Assembly (NCBI GenBank): GCA_036362985.1
Contig: JAYGXS010000007.1
Coordinates: 17,543,599 to 17,607,598, forward strand
Direction of reading: 5' to 3'
DNA from: Ligula intestinalis
Lineage: Eukaryota > Platyhelminthes > Cestoda > Diphyllobothriidea > Diphyllobothriidae
Length of the DNA: 64,000 nt
Of the stretch, positions 1 through 10,785 are shown in pieces. The number at the start of each line of letters is the position of its first letter. Within the stretch, counting starts at the first letter, position 1. The translations under genes were made by a program, and so were the position numbers. A model generated the notes under the pieces. The model saw only the letters and a list, made by a program, of their open reading frames with translations. It had not been told where the DNA came from and made no database searches.

Positions 1-2
1 TT

Positions 3-413
3 GCTGGGGTATCCAAAAAATTCGCTCGTTTTGTCTGCGAAATCGGGAATCGGGTTGCTCAGAGACCGGACGCGACAGTCTACGGGCAACTCATGCAGCC
101 CAACGACCCAATACCCGTTAAACAAAAATCCAGTGTCATTTGCCAAATCGACTGCCTTTGTTGTCAAGCCAATTATGTTGGTGAAGCAAGCAAACAGGTT
201 CTGACGAGACTGCACGAGCACGGACTCACCGTGCGACGGCAGGAGAAGCTTTCCTCGGTAGCCGCACACGCATTCACATCAGGGCACGGTTTCAGCTTCG
301 AACGTGTGAGAATAGAGGGTCATTCGGACGACCGCAGATTCTATTCAAAGGCAAATAGATCATCCGAATGCCTTTGCCATGGTAGACCTCAAGGTAATTC
401 CCGGCAGAGATAA
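3..413 (+). pseudogene. Penelope-like element, GIY-YIG endonuclease end (fragment)
   Basis: The frame is open from base 3 to the stop near 413. It matches the C-terminal part of Penelope-like retroelement proteins: a linker with the GVSKKFARFV and PIPVKQKSSV blocks, then a GIY-YIG-type nuclease core, ANYVGEASKQVLTRLHEH, in which YVG stands for the usual YIG. A DKLS-type block follows as EKLSSVAAHAF. In this family the reverse transcriptase lies upstream and would be outside the window. The normal C-terminal tail after the nuclease core is scrambled. The frame and motif order are seen directly; the family assignment is from knowledge of Penelope proteins. Only the 3' end of one copy is present. 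Confidence 0.72.
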
Positions 414-440
414 GCTGAATATGCAGGGATCTGTACATGT

Positions 441-490
441 TTTTATTCATTGACAATGGACTCATGTGAGTGTTCGAAACGTCGGACAAA
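441..490 (+). other. Penelope 3' motif resembling a minimal hammerhead ribozyme
   Basis: Just downstream of the GIY-YIG frame is GAAACGTC (476-483) preceded by GTGAGTGTTC. Penelope-like elements are known to carry minimal hammerhead ribozymes in which GAAAC is followed directly by GUC. The upstream CUGAUGA box is not intact here (the corresponding bases read CTCATGTGA), so this copy is probably inactive. Confidence 0.3.
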
Positions 491-564
491 TAAACAAGCG
501 GGGCCAGAGAACGCTTTTTTGCCTGCGATTTATATGTATAGATGTTCAAATCTAGAGGATTCCA

Positions 565-690
565 ACACTTGAGACTGGGTATGGTAAGCTGATGACGGCT
601 AAAAAGGCACAAATGGTCATTCCAATCTCCTTTTCTTTATCGGATCCATTCCATCCTACCTTCATAATCGCAATGTGACTGATTGTGCGG
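565..690 (+). repeat. SINE-like tail fragment
   Basis: The block with GGGTATGG, TGATGACGGCT and AAATGGTCATTCCAATCT recurs in related form near 27.9, 55.9, 56.2 and 57.6 kb, where it follows tRNA-like heads. It is a dispersed SINE body without a head here. Confidence 0.5.
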
Positions 691-889
691 GCTTAAATTG
701 TGAGCTCAATCAACAAAACGAGAATCAGCCGCGAGAATTTATCGAGGCTTGATTTTCTACTGCGGACAATATCAATGGCAACGTTGACCTGAACGACCAA
801 TACAGTCCTAACTTGATTTTTCCGAAGATCGTCTTCTCTTTTTAATTAAATCGCTTGGAATACTTATCCTCTATGATCAACAACATACA

Positions 890-1921
890 GTACGGCCTAG
901 AATTCGTGTAAAAGGCCGACATGTGCGAGTGATTGATACTCTTTCGATAACTGGCATTGAGTTAGGTTGTAATACTGATTATCATGTAGTGTATTCTGAA
1001 GTCATTTCGATCACGATAGGATTCCAGTTTTTTTAGCGAGCTTCTTTGTGAACAGTAACACAACTTATGTACTTTAAAAAAGTGGCTGCTTAAGTAGTAT
1101 GTATTTTTATAATTGATTTCGACTGTCTTTAAATTTTCAAATATATTTTATGGAAAAAATCAACGAAAAACAATATTTTATATACTCGTTTGGCAGAAAC
1201 TTACGCCTTCGTTCAATTTTATACTTTAAGAAAGGGTATCCTTTGGTTTTAAAATAAGTTTATAATTATGAGCTTGTTTAAGATTGTGGGGTTTTCCTTA
1301 ATAATGCATCGTATCCATCAATTTATTAATGTATACAGCATTATCCACATCCATTGCAACATTTTATGAGAACAATGTGACTTCTTCTTCAAACTGTAGG
1401 CGAAAGCATACCTTTCCCTAAACAGGATGTACACAGCGCGCAGTTTCTAAACCTTGAAATAAAGTATAGCAGTCAGTAGGTTTCAAGATTATTCGGCAAT
1501 TCAGAAACTTTTTGAAAACCAAAATATACCCTCTCTTTAAGTATAATATTGAAAGGAGGTGTATTTTAGAAGATGCACTTTTCAGTGGGAATTTTCGAAA
1601 ATTTAAGGTGTATTTCCCTACCAGCTGAGTACAATATATAATTTTTTCGTTTGTGTTTTCCATAAAAGATATTCAAACTTATAAAGGTAGTCCAAATCAA
1701 TAATAAAAGTGCATGCCACTTAAGTAGTCACTTTTTGCAGTGCATACGTTTTGTTGGCAGTCAGAAAGAAGCTCGCTTAAAAGCCGTCATCCTATCGTGA
1801 CGGAAATGACTTCAAAATAGCCTAAATTATAACCAGTGGCACAACTTTAATCAATGCCATTTAGCAAAAGAATATCAACCATTTGCATACGTCGGCATGT
1901 TACATGAAATCTAGGCCGTAC
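890..1921. mobile_element. Foldback element FB1 (long terminal inverted repeats)
   Basis: The outer end GTACGGCCTAGA (from 890) reappears as its reverse complement TCTAGGCCGTAC (to 1921). The inverted similarity runs inward for roughly 400 bp per arm: the AGCGAGCTTCTTT block near 1037 mirrors one near 1770, and GCTTAAGTAGTATG mirrors CCACTTAAGTAGTC. The arms have diverged but are unmistakable. About 190 bp separates them and no transposase is encoded. Two related copies lie at 36.85-37.83 and 38.84-39.77 kb. This is a non-autonomous palindromic element of unknown transposase family. Confidence 0.75.
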
Positions 1922-2428
1922 TCTATATTCGGGCTACAAATGCTTATTCTTATCAGAGATTTAGGGAAATTTGTACAAAGATAGGCGGCAACCTTTTTAA
2001 CAATTGGCATTTCTTTATCGCTGTCAAGACCATGCCGTGCTACCGAAATCTCTTCTTTTCAAACCAACGTTGTTGAATGCAACTGGGATGTCTCTCGCAC
2101 GCAAATATGGTTGTTGCGTCTTTAGCGCCATTATATCCGATGTCCATAGTCGTGTCCACAGATTCGGAGTAATACTTATGACCTTCGAAACCAGTGCGCT
2201 CGAGCTTTACCTGACAAAGTAGTCTATGACGTACAGCGAAGAACAAGTGCCACCATCAAAGATATGAGTTTGAAGAGAAGAGCTGACCTCGAGGAAAATC
2301 AACAACCGCTATGCCACCCCATGAACGAAAGGAATATGGCCACAAGAGTTGTGAACCTTTCGAAAGGGAATCTCACACCAGCTGAAATCAGCTACTTATC
2401 TTAGGAATTGGATTCAATCACACTGATG
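1922..2428. other. No gene recognised
   Basis: This stretch lies between the foldback element and the 3' end of the CR1-like element. I see only short open frames without recognisable motifs. Confidence 0.5.
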
Positions 2429-3012
2429 CTACTCCTTCCAACATTCTAGCAGGCCTAGGATCCATTCTACTAATCTCAGCCCTTTCGGAAGGCCTGCGCG
2501 CGGATAAACGCAACTGTGCCACTGGTATCTTCCGCAAGAAAAGACACCAGCAAACCCTTCCGACCGAAGAAGCCCAAGGACGGAGTCATTAGCGTATATA
2601 ATGAACAGTATAGGGCCAAGGACAGAACCTTGGGGGACATCGCTCTCGACTGCAACGTCTGCCGACTGCTGGTCACCAATATGGACAGTTTGGGAGCGGC
2701 TAATAAACACATCAGCTCTCGCTACACTACTTTTTCCATAATCTTGCAACAGATCCAAGTGAGGCTGATTGGTCTATAACTGTTTGCAGAAACCTTTCTG
2801 CCGTCTTTATACAACGGTGTGATCTGTGCGGATTTCCACTCGACGGGTAAACAGCCTGCGTTAAACGAGGTACTGAAAAGCATAGAAAGCGGTTTGGCTA
2901 GCTCCTCAGTAAGTTCTTTCAGTAATTTAGGCGGAATGTCATCGGGATCAGATGATTTCGAGTCGTTTAGTACCATTAACTCTTGTAGAATGGTTGCTTC
3001 GGCGAAGGCCAC
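2429..3012 (-). pseudogene. Reverse transcriptase fragment of CR1-like ORF2
   Basis: The piece 3012-2722 carries SKSSDPDDIPPKLLKEL and SANSYRPISLTWICCKIMEKVV, the first RT blocks. The overlapping piece 2758-2429 in another frame carries VPQGSVLGPILFIIYAND. The segment between PIS and VPQGS is shortened, so an internal deletion removed the first catalytic aspartate block. The catalytic YADD block and thumb are absent. Confidence 0.65.
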
Positions 3013-3096
3013 ATTTTCAATCTTTGAACCGTCATCTAAGCCATAGTTTGGAGGGATGAATCCAATTTCAATCGTAAAGTTCGATTTGAAAAATTG

Positions 3097-4353
3097 TTAA
3101 AGATGCTCAGCATTTGCTTCATCCTCACTCATTTCTGTTCTGTCGTTTGCCTTCAGGAGGGGAACTGGGTCCCGGTTTCGTGTGGTATTTCTTAAGAAGC
3201 CATAAAATAGCTTCGGATTTTTAACTGCCCGGTTTAGTAAATCTTTTTCAAAGTCTTTGCGCGCTTGGAAGATAAGTCGCTTCACGAGGTTCCTCTGCGT
3301 TTTGTATGCATTTAGGGATACCGGATTTCTGTCTGCTCTATACTTTCTAAACAATCTTCCCTTTTTATTTATCTCTTTCTTCAGCGCTTGAGTCAGCCAC
3401 TTAGGTTTGTTGTTTAGCTTCTTCCGTGTAATCGGGCAGTGGTTTCTCAGGAGCGTATGCAATAACTCACTGAACCATCCCCAATAATCAGCTATATTGC
3501 CGGAAAAAACCAATTCCCAATTTATGTTGTTTATTTCGGCCTTCATTTGATCAAAGTTACCACGCCAAATATTCCTTTTAACCTTGGTGGGTTTTTCGGG
3601 TACCGAAAATATAGAATAGTCCCAATTTAGTACGATGTGATCACTTTTACCTAGAGGAGGTAGAGATTGCACCTCGTCGATGCTGTCCAGCGATTTCGTA
3701 AGTGCCAGGTCTAGGCAGTTTGATTGCTGCCCCTCACGCACCCTGGTGGGAAATAGAACATGTTGACTGAGAGATGCATTAAGTGTCAGAGCTAGTAAAC
3801 GCCAGTAGAATGCTTGCTCTGGACCTCGTGCGTATGTTGAACCCCAATCGATAAGCGGGGCATTGAAGTCTCCCATAATCAAGACGTCGGGCCGAGCAGC
3901 TAATCTCGCTAACTCTTCTAGTAGACCAGGGTCAGCCTCGTGATCATGTCTAGGTGGACGGTACACGGTCAGAACTTCCAGGCTGTGTGATTCCGGTACC
4001 TTTATAGTAAGCCAGATGGCCTCGGTGCTGCAATGAAACCGCTATGTTTTTTCCGAGACTAGCACTCCATGTTTGACGTAAGTTATAATTCCTCCTCCTT
4101 GGCGCCCTCTTCTATCTCTCCGGAAAAGATTAAAGCCAGGTAGTGCCACTTCGCGGTCATCCACGTTTTTAGACAGCCAGGTTTCTGTCAGAGAGATAAT
4201 GTCGGGAGAAAGGTCATATATCTGCACTTTCAGTTCATCTAACTTGGACAACAGACTCTGTGCGTTGGTGTAGAAGAATTTAAGTGACATATTTTTGGCG
4301 AGTTTTGTCTCGGTGGAATTTGAACTTCGCTTGACATCGGCTGTGTAAGCCAC
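3097..4353 (-). pseudogene. APE-type endonuclease region of CR1-like ORF2
   Basis: Two open pieces. The upstream piece (4353-4042) has FFYTNAQSLLSKLDEL, SLTETWLS and GGGIITYVKHG, the N-terminal half of an apurinic-endonuclease-like domain. The downstream piece (3966-3097) has LIMGDFNAPLIDWGS and GKSDHIVLNW, the catalytic GDFN and SDH blocks. A stop or frame change lies in 3967-4041. After the endonuclease a basic linker with RKDFEKDLLNRAVKNPK leads toward the RT. The enzyme would nick target DNA to start reverse transcription. Confidence 0.72.
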
Positions 4354-4532
4354 GCTCAGGCCATTGTTCGAAGCATTATCGGTTGGTTCAAGAACCTCAT
4401 ATTCCTGTGAATAATCTTACCTTTCGAGATTTCCAGGCTGGTCTCGCCATTTTTTCTTATCGAAAGTATTGCTGCCACAAGTTCCCGACGTTTGAGCCGT
4501 TCCGCTAGAGAGTACTCCGGCTGAAAAAAAAC

Positions 4533-5501
4533 TTATTTGTGTGACTGGCGAAGGCTGGTCTTTTTTGATAAGATCAGTTTAACGTGTTCGTCATTTCGCA
4601 TCACAATTTTAAGAGGTCGTGGTTGCGGCGTACCTGTGGCCTCGTCAGGTTTTTTTCCGATCCGAAATGATTTCAGAACTGGAAATTCCAAACCTGGCTC
4701 GAACAGATCGTTTAGAACACGGCTGAAGGATGCCATGTCCTCCACGTTATGGTCTGAACTGACTGAAGTACATTCTTCTAGGCCCTGGACAATAATACAG
4801 TGCTGTCGTCCCTGTGGGTGTTGGAAGACTTTTTCTACAGTTTTTGTCATATTGGCCTCTGTGTGACTCGAGCTCGGGATGGCCGATGTAGATGGTACCC
4901 CAGCATGGGCCTCATTTCTGTTGCTATGTGTATTCGGGAAGCCAAACCCTTCGTTGTTGCATGTCATTTCGGTGTTGGACACGGTCTCTAAGTTGGCCTC
5001 AGAATCCTTGTCTGCGATCTGGGAGCTTAAGCTGGCAGTGGGCCTCGAGCTCGGACTGGCTGGAGTCAATATTTCGCCAGTATTGACTTTGCTGCTGTCG
5101 CTAGGGGTGCTCGCGGGGTCAGTCACGGCAGCTTTAGGCACCTTCAAGCTAGGTGTTGACACAGTCTTGCAATTTTTTATGAGAGCCTTAGGTTTTAGTG
5201 GTGGCCCAGCCGTCCCTTTGTTGTCCACAGCGGGGGTGTTCGAATTAGCCTCCACTGTGGCTACATGGTCAACTATGGGGGCCTGTACTTTACGTATAGG
5301 AACACTCGTAGGTTTCTGAGGTGTTTTACACGTGAGCTCGGCAGCTGTCAGGTTTTCTGTTGACACGTGGGTCTGCTGGATCAAATTTCGCATGCCTTTC
5401 ATTTCTTCCTCGAGTTTTTCCTTTGAAACGAGGGTCTGCAGCATAAACTCCTGCATATGTTTTACCACGTCGACAAGTTTATCGAACTTTGAGGCTAGCA
5501 C
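4533..5501 (-). CDS. ORF1 protein of CR1-like retrotransposon
   Basis: About 322 codons. The N-terminus (residues 1-45) is heptad-rich and likely a coiled coil (FDKLVDVVKHMQEFMLQ, then KEKLEEEMKGMRNLIQQ). The middle is a long Ser/Thr/Pro/Lys-rich disordered stretch. The C-terminus has CIIVQGLEE, VLKSFRIGKK and RPLKIVMRNDEHVKLIL, which resembles the RRM-like nucleic-acid-binding region of L1/CR1/L2-type ORF1 proteins. The likely role is an RNA-binding chaperone that packages element RNA. It is uninterrupted, unlike ORF2 below it. The start is uncertain because retrotransposon leader structure is not visible. Confidence 0.6.
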   Translation of the reverse strand: MLASKFDKLVDVVKHMQEFMLQTLVSKEKLEEEMKGMRNLIQQTHVSTENLTAAELTCKTPQKPTSVPIRKVQAPIVDHVATVEANSNTPAVDNKGTAGPPLKPKALIKNCKTVSTPSLKVPKAAVTDPASTPSDSSKVNTGEILTPASPSSRPTASLSSQIADKDSEANLETVSNTEMTCNNEGFGFPNTHSNRNEAHAGVPSTSAIPSSSHTEANMTKTVEKVFQHPQGRQHCIIVQGLEECTSVSSDHNVEDMASFSRVLNDLFEPGLEFPVLKSFRIGKKPDEATGTPQPRPLKIVMRNDEHVKLILSKKTSLRQSHK

Positions 5502-5576
5502 ATCATATCCGTCGCAATAGTCTACTACTTGCGTCGGTCACACCCAATTGGTAAGACTTTTGGATCTTGTCTCACA

Positions 5577-5660
5577 CCGTGCGTCAGTGGCGTTATGGTT
5601 AGAGACGCGGCCCCATGAAGGAGCGGTATTGAGTTCGAGCCCACCTCGTGCCAAATTTTG
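5577..5660 (+). repeat. tRNA-derived SINE head
   Basis: Box A-like GTTATGGTTAGAGACG and box B-like GAGTTCGAGCCC are about 45 bp apart, as in a pol III promoter. The flanks cannot form a tRNA acceptor stem, so this is a SINE head rather than a tRNA gene. Confidence 0.5.
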
Positions 5661-6674
5661 CATTTGGCTTCTGGTCTGCATAACTGCGTACAAAAATTGT
5701 ATTTTCAACACAAAAGGTTAAGATATGGAGTTTTGTCTTATATACGAGATAGAAAGCCTGAGGCTTCGCTTTGCTAATACAATAATCCTTTAGGAGTCGA
5801 ATTTTTTTTGCTGAAGACGATTGTGTTTAGAATTTAAGCAGCAGAGCTTTGACTGACTACTAGTTAAATGTCTAAAATTGTAAACTTAGTTCAGGGTTGA
5901 TAAAAACAGGCGTAGCAACCGAGCTAGTTTAGTTTCTAAGTATGCAGTAGGTAATTTCAGTACTGGTATCACAAAATTTTATATAATATAATGGAGCGAC
6001 TCAGCCTTTGTCGTTTTCTCCGTGGATACTCCTCAGAAACCCTGACGAGATTGATTTGGACAGGTAGACTGTGTAATCCAAGCCAATAATTCCTGCAGGA
6101 TATCCTGTGGTTCATCCTGGTTTTTATCAGATTTAGTAGAATTATTCACACATTGCCACTACCCCGACGGCAATGTCCTAGACCCTAAGGGCCTATTTCC
6201 CTAGACGCTCTGGTCCGACCTAGGACCAGTAGATCCTTTGCACCTAGGACTTTGTTATCTTGGAGACAAAATACCCTTGTCTAAGCGAATATGGGTGGAT
6301 TTACTATAGATTTTTCCCTTTCTGACTTAACATTTTGAGGTATTGGAAAAATTGCTACCATGTACCCTAGTAGCAATTAGTCGACTATCAGTCGACTATA
6401 AGTGACTATTTCTAGTCGTTGGCAATGCTGCGATCTAACTGGTTACAAAATGACGCAATCTGAAGTCCGATTGGTTTGCGCTCTTGAAGTGCGTTAGCAC
6501 GCGTATTCGCGCCATTTTTTTGACGTGAACGGCGTGCGCGCGCGAGCTGTCAATCACGCGAGCTATATATCACTCTATCAATCACTGTACTTGCCTGCTG
6601 TTGAAAAATATTTTTCCTTTTTATTGCCTGTAATATTTGTTATGATATTTGCCATTGTCTTGCCTATTTTACCA
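5661..6674. other. No gene recognised; 5' flank of transposase
   Basis: AT-rich sequence with repeated GTCGACTA/AGTCGACTAT near 6380-6410. No terminal inverted repeat for the downstream transposase could be matched to its far side. Confidence 0.4.
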
Positions 6675-8517
6675 ATGTTTAAGGGGGGTTCTGAGAGAAC
6701 GCGAAGACGCCGGCTTAAGAGGTATGCGGATGAGGAATGGCAAGCTGTAGAGGAGGCCGTGAAGAAGAGAATGGAAGCCGTGAGTGCCCTAAAACATTTA
6801 GAAAATGAAAGCACAGCGCCTCTTGAATCGAGTGATTATTATTGTGAGTCGTCCTCAACCGTAAGTGACGCTGATTGGGTTCTTACAGGTGATGAGGAAG
6901 AGGATCCTCTTCTCGAGGACGAAATCGAGGAACTGAGTAGGGAAAATAGCCCTCAATCAGCGCCCACGGACTACATTAAGTTAATTCGAGAATGGGCAGT
7001 TCGAAACCATATACCGCACAAGCATTTGCGTGAACTAATGGATATAATAAAGCCACTGTTACCTGAACTACCAACCGACTCAAAAGCGGTGGTGAAGAAA
7101 TTGTTCAAGGTAAAGGTAGCCCCAATGGGTGATGGTGAGTACGTTCATATAAGTTTAGAACGTCAACTGGGCCGAGTTTTAAACAATAATGCAAATCCTG
7201 TTGCCGACAGAGTTGATATTCAGTTAGCGATAGATGGTCTGCCTGTGTGTAAGAAAACCAACACACATATGTGGCCTATTTTATGCAGGGTAGTACGACC
7301 CTATCTCACCGATGTGTTTCCAGTAGGTATTTACTATGGAGGCAGTAAGCCCTCCAATGTTCATGACTCTTGTAGGTTAGTAGTAGGTGAAAAAGCTTCC
7401 CTGCAAGTTAGTGGAATAGTCAACGAGGAGACGATATCGTATGCATATGCATGCGACTCGTGTTCGCGTGAAGGGGGTAATATGCGATGCGCCTGCAAGG
7501 GCGTTTGTGAAGCAGGTTAAAAATGTAAATGCCTACTATGGGTGCGAAAGATGTAGAGTGGAAGGTAAGCATAAGGGTAAAGTTGTTTATTCAGAGGAAG
7601 GCAAGGCAGATAGGACTAACGAGGACTTCCTGCAGCCCTCGTTTGACGAGCACATTGTTGGAGATTCACCTTTTCGTTCGTGTAATCTTGGTCGAATTAC
7701 TAAGTTTCCTCTGGACCCACTACACCTAGTCTACCTGGGAGTAGTGAAGAAGTTATTGACGTTGTGGGTTAAGGACCATAAACCCAAAGTAAGCGGTCGG
7801 CACACAGATATTGTCCGTTTCCGCACCGTGCCCATACTGAAGCCACCGCAGGTAACAGCAATAGACGAACGAATGCGAGGGATAGCAACATACCTTCCTT
7901 CGGAGTTTTCTCAGCGAGGAAGGGTGGTAAGTGACTTGGAGTTCTGAAATGGAACAGAATTTCGCCAGTTTGTAATGTATGTAGGCGTTTATGTTCTCTC
8001 AGGAATCCTGCCGCAAAATCACTACAACTTGTTTCTACTATTATTCACGTCGTTACGTTTACTAGCTAATCGATTAACTTGCTATGCAAACGTAGGTTAT
8101 TGTCGAGAGTTGCTCAAATTGTTTACTCGTAGGTTTTGTCTTCTCTTCGGGGAAGAACATATGGTCTATAATGTGCACAGTATTATGCACAAGGCAGACG
8201 ACGTAGAACGTCACGGAGCACTAGACAGTTTTTCATCATTTCCTTTTGAGAGTTATCTAGGCACGCTAAAGAGAGATCTCAGATGTGCTCCACGACGTCT
8301 GCAGCAGGTAGCCAATAGACTTTATGAAAGGGAAATACGGACTCGGCCTTTACGACCCTGTCCCACTAAGTTTCTTCATCCGCACAGCCTCGGACCGATA
8401 GCAGTTGGACAGGAAGGTAGCCAACAATACAAAGCACTGTTGACAGAAACGTTTCGTATAGATATTACACCGGCCAATATATGTATTGCCTTTGATAATA
8501 AGATCGTAGGCATTTAA
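6675..8517 (+). pseudogene. Tnp2-like (CACTA/EnSpm-type) DNA transposase, one stop and one frame change
   Basis: I start at ATG 6675 because family members begin with an Arg/Lys-rich stretch like this one (RTRRRRLKRY). An acidic region follows (residues 50-95), then DGLPVCKKTNTHMWPIL, GVICDAPARAFVK, a CERC metal-binding pair, FPLDPLHLVYLGVVKK, and near the end FSSFPFESYLGTLKR. These are hallmarks of metazoan proteins related to the plant Transposase_21 family. The frame shifts by one base near 7440, inside a repeated ATGCAT stretch (an intron is an alternative). A TGA at 7945-7947 sits where relatives have Trp before NGTEFRQF. Apart from these two lesions it reads through about 610 codons. 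Confidence 0.7.
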
Positions 8518-8574
8518 AATATATTTGTCAGCCAGGGCGGCCGCGTAGGACTAGCTTTCACTGAATTTGTAAAT

Positions 8575-8742
8575 ATGTCCGACTTGTTTGACAAGCCGAA
8601 GAAGTCATCGAGGCTAAGGGTGTTTAAAGCAGAACTCAGTGAGAGATTGCAGTTCGCACCATTACCGCCTAGCTTTAGTAGGTATGTGTGTTTTCCACAT
8701 GAAGAAAGCTACTTACTGATTGAGATAATAAATAGCCGTTAG
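8575..8742 (+). CDS. Accessory ORF exon of the Tnp2-like transposon (putative)
   Basis: A short frame starting MSDLFDKPKKSSRLRVFK lies 58 bp after the transposase and ends in TAG. It contains a good splice donor (G|GTATGT at 8682), so it may be the first exon of the second gene that such transposons often carry. Function unknown; element membership is inferred from position and similar preservation. Confidence 0.35.
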   Translation: MSDLFDKPKKSSRLRVFKAELSERLQFAPLPPSFSRYVCFPHEESYLLIEIINSR

Positions 8743-9196
8743 CAAGCCACTTACTATCCTTTCGCACTTGCGAACAGTGCTCTGGACCCTACAACGCACA
8801 GTCCCCATAGTGAGTGGTTCACGAGCACTGCAGGGAAGAAGTGGTCTTAGACATAGGTCAAAATATCTCGTTAAATAACTCCCCGTTTTCCTGTGCGATT
8901 GTAGTTCCGAAGATGAGTCAGAGCTCTCGCAGACAACTGCCAGAACGTGACCGTAGGCCTGCCATTGATCAGGATAATTTTCTCGTGGGACCTGAAGCCT
9001 CCCGGTCACCAGTAAGTCCTCACAACTAGCGCGTTTACTTTTTCCTTTAGGAATCACTGCCGGATGAGGTTTTCGACACTTTACCTGCCGCTGATGACGA
9101 CGGTAAATACTACTCTTTCACAAAATATCTTCAGCAGATTCCTATCATGGCAACGCGGCCAATGACAACAGGCCCGACAAAAACAACTTGTTGCTG

Positions 9197-9412
9197 ATGA
9201 TTTACCGCCAAGTTGGTGAAATCAACAATAACCTTCGGGAGTTGTCCATTCGCACTGACTACCGTTTAGGAAAACTGGAGGAATCTCAGCGCCGGGGGAT
9301 GGCTCGCCTGCGGCAACTGGAGGGGCTGATTCGTCGGTCCCCAACGGTCAATGCATATGCTCCATTTGGAGAAATTTCCTGGTCGAACAGTGAGAGTATA
9401 GCAGGGAATTGA
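9197..9412 (+). CDS. Coiled-coil exon, probable accessory protein of the Tnp2-like transposon
   Basis: An open frame of about 71 codons: MIYRQVGEINNNLREL, then YRLGKLEESQRRGMARLRQL, a strongly helical and probably coiled-coil segment, ending in a short aromatic tail. Animal elements of this group often carry a second protein with a coiled coil, so I place it with 8575-8742 as a later exon. The frame is open upstream but has no convincing start, so the true 5' edge is probably a splice acceptor. Confidence 0.35.
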   Translation: MIYRQVGEINNNLRELSIRTDYRLGKLEESQRRGMARLRQLEGLIRRSPTVNAYAPFGEISWSNSESIAGN

Positions 9413-9491
9413 ACGGAGGATCGTTGAAAAACAGTGTGTTTTTTTATTTAATTTTTGTCTTTCGACAATTAATTTCAGTGTAAAACTTGAA

Positions 9492-10013
9492 TTTATTTTG
9501 CCTTCTTTTTGCTCGCAAAATTCAAACCGCGCGGGTTCAATTCCAGTTTTTCAAAATATAGTAAACGATTTGTTTCAAGATCCATGATAAAGAGTTTCAG
9601 CTTGCTTTCAAAAGCAAAGAAGGGATAACACTGTATTTCCATTGCCTTGCAATTTAACGTTTATGTGGTTCAGATGTTCCGTCATATCCACGAAATAGTG
9701 AAGAGCCACTGAGCCCTTCATTTCAACGAAAGTCCGGCGTTCATTCAGGCAAGCGGCAAAACGGCTAAACACCTTCACTTTTGAAAACCTGGGGCAGCAA
9801 TCGGGAGTTCTGTACATAATATTTCACTCTTTCTGGTGACTTCTGTTGTTTAACTTCCAGCCTGTGATTTGGCCTGATGATTATTGTGATCCGAGTACAA
9901 CCCACTATTTCGTCCCCTGAAGAGTAACTAAAATCACAAAATCTGAAGTTTCTGAGAAAGCCATACGCAGTCATCAAAAAACCATACATGGCTCGCGAGC
10001 CATAGGTGGCGGA
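9492..10013 (-). pseudogene. hAT transposon relic: transposase piece and one terminus
   Basis: The minus-strand frame 9817-9608 contains FSRFAACLNERRTFVEMKG and ALHYFVDMTEHLNHINVKLQ. After a one-base frame change it continues ESKLKLFIMDLETNR. This is the conserved WL..L.F..D.T.HLN.LN..LQG region of hAT transposases of the ZBED/GTF2I-repeat type. The plus-strand right end, CTCGCGAGCCATAGGTGG then CGGACCCTG (to 10013), is the reverse complement of a CAGGGTCCG terminus close to the MITE terminus at 47120. Most of the transposase is deleted between the two. Confidence 0.65.
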
Positions 10014-10785
10014 CCCTGAGGCTAGACGATACTCGGGATTCCACGCGTTCGACTGCGGCCGCAGGTAGCGTCGTTGGCCGCTCTGACGACCCAGCGCTCT
10101 AAAACCGCCCTCATGGTTGAACGCCCTGTCAGACTGAGTGGCAACGCTCTCCTAACTCTTGTGTACACAATACATTATTCCTACTACTCTGGTCTTCTCA
10201 TCAGCTTCACTTCTCCCAAGGAACCGGGCCTGGAAGATTGCAGCCGTTAGAGTTAAACCTCAATAGCCTTAATACTGTTCGATAAGGCAACATTGAGAAG
10301 GATTTGATTGCAGTCTGACTTTCAGTCCATCAGTCAGCCACTTTACACAAAAACACACTGGGCTGACCACGCCGTCCGAGTTACTTCGTCAGACACCGAC
10401 GTTAGAGCGAACACTATGATTGCACTCAAGAGTAGATTGAACTGCTCCAGAAAGAAGGGATTCTTTTAGCCGGCAACACCACGGAAAGTAAAACCTCGGA
10501 ATTATGTAGAATGGGGCCGGGGATTTTTTCTTTTCATGTATCCTTTTACAAACTTATTTAATTTAGTACGTTTTATTTACGACCGGGCCCCTTGGGCCTT
10601 AAATATACAAATTATTATTATTATGTTTAATTTTTTTAAATTATTGCGTTTTTTAATTGTTATGTCTTAGCTTTTTACAATACTTATATCTGCTATTTCC
10701 TTTCTAATTACTATATTTCTTTTTTTTAACTTTTGCACTCCCGTCATGCCCCATATGTATCAATCATATTACCACCAATCCTGTA
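10014..10785. other. No gene recognised
   Basis: Non-coding; AT-rich from about 10530. It probably includes the 3' end of the minus-strand retroelement that follows. Confidence 0.4.

Larger units (their letters stand above)
2429..5501 (-). mobile_element. CR1-like non-LTR retrotransposon, decayed
   Basis: Read on the minus strand, the parts are in the normal order for an APE-type non-LTR element: ORF1 (5501-4533), then the endonuclease half of ORF2 (4353 to about 3097), then reverse transcriptase (3012-2429). ORF2 is broken between 4042 and 3966, and again between endonuclease and RT. RT is cut off soon after the VPQGSVLGPILFIIYAND block, so the YADD motif and the 3' part are missing. CR1-like placement rests on the endonuclease and RT wording and on an ORF1 with a coiled coil and RRM-like end. 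Clade assignment is moderate. Confidence 0.75.

Noticed and set aside
5577..5660. tRNA genes (also at 31.6, 56.1 and 63.9 kb)
   Set aside because: Box A and box B are present, but acceptor stems do not pair and SINE-type bodies follow.
6157..6170. CACTACCCCGACGG as the left terminus of the Tnp2-like transposon
   Set aside because: No reverse-complement partner was found on the right side down to 10 kb, so the match to CACTA may be chance.
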